Assembly: GCA_021817025.1 (NCBI GenBank)
Contig: JAKAWF010000164.1
Span: forward strand, 1-7,243
DNA length: 7,243 nt
Direction of reading: 5' to 3'
DNA from: a bacterium
GTDB lineage: Bacteria > Chloroflexota > Dormibacteria > UBA8260 > Bog-877
The position numbers and the translations under genes were made by a program. Within the stretch, counting starts at the first letter, position 1. Each line of letters begins with the position of its first letter. The notes under the pieces were generated by a model. The model was given only the letters and a program-made list of their open reading frames with translations, had not been told where the DNA came from and did no database searches. This document shows, one piece after another, positions 6,600-7,243 of the stretch.

Positions 6600-6641
6600 G
6601 CCGGGGCGCAGGGTTCCCAGGGGAGCGCGCCTGGCCCCGGC
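6600..6641. repeat. Long inverted repeat / hairpin upstream of the second enolase-superfamily gene
   Basis: GCCGGGGC (6600-6607) pairs with GCCCCGGC (6634-6641). After a one-base bulge, CAGG (6609-6612) pairs with CCTG (6630-6633), giving about 12 bp of stem around a 17-nt loop. The arms are the same 8-mers as in the hairpin at 4067-4088. It lies in the 217-bp divergent gap between the LacI gene and the second enolase-superfamily gene, 63 bp before the latter's ATG. No T run follows. The role is unknown. Confidence 0.5.
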
Positions 6642-6704
6642 CCGCAGAGACTGCCCGGTGAGGTCGACCCTGCCCGGCAGCCTGGTTCCGAGTGGAGAGC
6701 GCCC

Positions 6705-7243
6705 ATGAAGATTGTGGAGGTCCATCCCTACACCGTCCGGTACCCCGAGCCCAACGACAACGGGTCACTGCGCTATCTCACCTTCTGCCGCGTCCGAGCG
6801 GACGACGGGACCTGCGGCTGGGGTGAGGCGATCGCTCAGTTCGAGGCTGCTGCCATCGCCAGTAGCCAGTTGATCCGGGATCTTGGCGACCAGCTAGTGG
6901 GGCGAGACCCGATGGCGAACGTCGCGATCTGGCGCGACCTCAAGCGCGCCACCTGGTGGTACGGATACCGGGGTGGCATCGCGTCGTTTGCCATCTCGGC
7001 GATCGACATCGCTCTCTGGGACCTCAAGGGGAAGCTACTTGAGCAGCCACTGGTCAAGTTGCTCGGCGGCGCCGTACGGGATTCCCTACCCGTGATCGCG
7101 TCCACCCATGCCTTTCACCCGTCCCTGGAGGAGGAGGCCGAGCGCCACAGCCGCTATGTACAAGAGCTCGGCTACCAAGGGGTCAAGATCGGAATGGGAA
7201 AGGCGGGCCAGGCTCACCTAGGCTATGAAATCGACCGCGACGT
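6705..7243 (+). CDS. Second enolase-superfamily (mandelate racemase/muconate lactonizing type) enzyme, cut by window end
   Basis: An open frame starts at ATG 6705, with GGAG 7 nt upstream (6694-6697), and continues to the window edge without a stop, giving 179 complete codons, about half of a typical 370-400-residue enzyme. It begins MKIVEVHPYTVRYPEP and has DDGTCGWGEAI (33-43), the usual strand and turn of the N-terminal capping domain. FAISAIDIALWDLKGKLL (95-112) is the family signature before the barrel. The barrel start has GYQGVKIGMGK (156-166): one Lys (K161), then Ile-Gly instead of the K-x-K of the other enolase-superfamily protein in this window, so the two are different subgroups and not recent duplicates. 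Metal ligands and the His base lie beyond the edge. The gene is divergent from the LacI-family gene, which may control it. Substrate unknown. Confidence 0.92.
   Translation, partial: MKIVEVHPYTVRYPEPNDNGSLRYLTFCRVRADDGTCGWGEAIAQFEAAAIASSQLIRDLGDQLVGRDPMANVAIWRDLKRATWWYGYRGGIASFAISAIDIALWDLKGKLLEQPLVKLLGGAVRDSLPVIASTHAFHPSLEEEAERHSRYVQELGYQGVKIGMGKAGQAHLGYEIDRD

Noticed and set aside
5393..6661. A 422-codon open frame on the plus strand.
   Set aside because: It is antisense to the complete LacI-family gene and runs through both intergenic gaps. It has no domain signature and is low in hydrophobic structure.

Overview
The window comes from a G+C-rich bacterium (roughly two thirds G+C by eye; codons end mostly in G or C; TTG and GTG starts are used). 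It holds six protein genes of an acid or sugar-acid catabolic locus: five complete and one cut by the right edge. I cannot name the organism. The gene content (several mandelate racemase/muconate lactonizing type enolase-superfamily genes, a LacI regulator, MmgE/PrpD and decarboxylating dehydrogenases) would suit Chloroflexota or Actinomycetota, but that is inference. I found no RNA genes, insertion sequences, CRISPR arrays or phage genes.

Layout. The left half is a minus-strand operon, read right to left. It starts with a tartrate/D-malate-type decarboxylating dehydrogenase (3803-2694), then a lipoyl-dependent 2-oxoacid dehydrogenase E2 acyltransferase (2697-1519, overlapping the previous gene by ATGA), then an MmgE/PrpD protein (about 1463-30). 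A 453-bp divergent intergenic region (3804-4256) separates this operon from a plus-strand enolase-superfamily gene (4257-5381). That gene converges on a minus-strand LacI-family regulator (6487-5441). A second, clearly different enolase-superfamily gene starts divergently from the regulator at 6705 and runs off the window.

How it may work. Enolase-superfamily enzymes of the mandelate racemase subgroup typically abstract the alpha proton of a carboxylate, often dehydrating an acid sugar or hydroxy diacid to a 2-keto acid. The tartrate/malate-type dehydrogenase would oxidise, and possibly decarboxylate, a 2-hydroxy diacid. The E2 would pass an acyl group from a 2-oxo acid to CoA. The PrpD-like protein would dehydrate, isomerise or decarboxylate a polycarboxylate. 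The substrate cannot be read from the sequence.

Control. The divergent region holds two LacI/GalR-type operator-like sites centred on CG (3935-3948 and 4197-4210). They share the 10-mer CGTTACCAGC in opposite orientations, and their centres are 262 bp apart. The second lies just downstream of a candidate promoter of the first enolase-superfamily gene. The simplest model is that the local LacI protein represses both divergent units, perhaps with looping.

Oddities: the E2 catalytic motif reads DHRVVYG, with Tyr at the usual Asp; the PrpD protein lacks the expected Lys and C-terminal His motifs; no E1 or E3 gene is visible beside the E2; and strong hairpins with identical 8-nt arms lie upstream of both enolase-superfamily genes.
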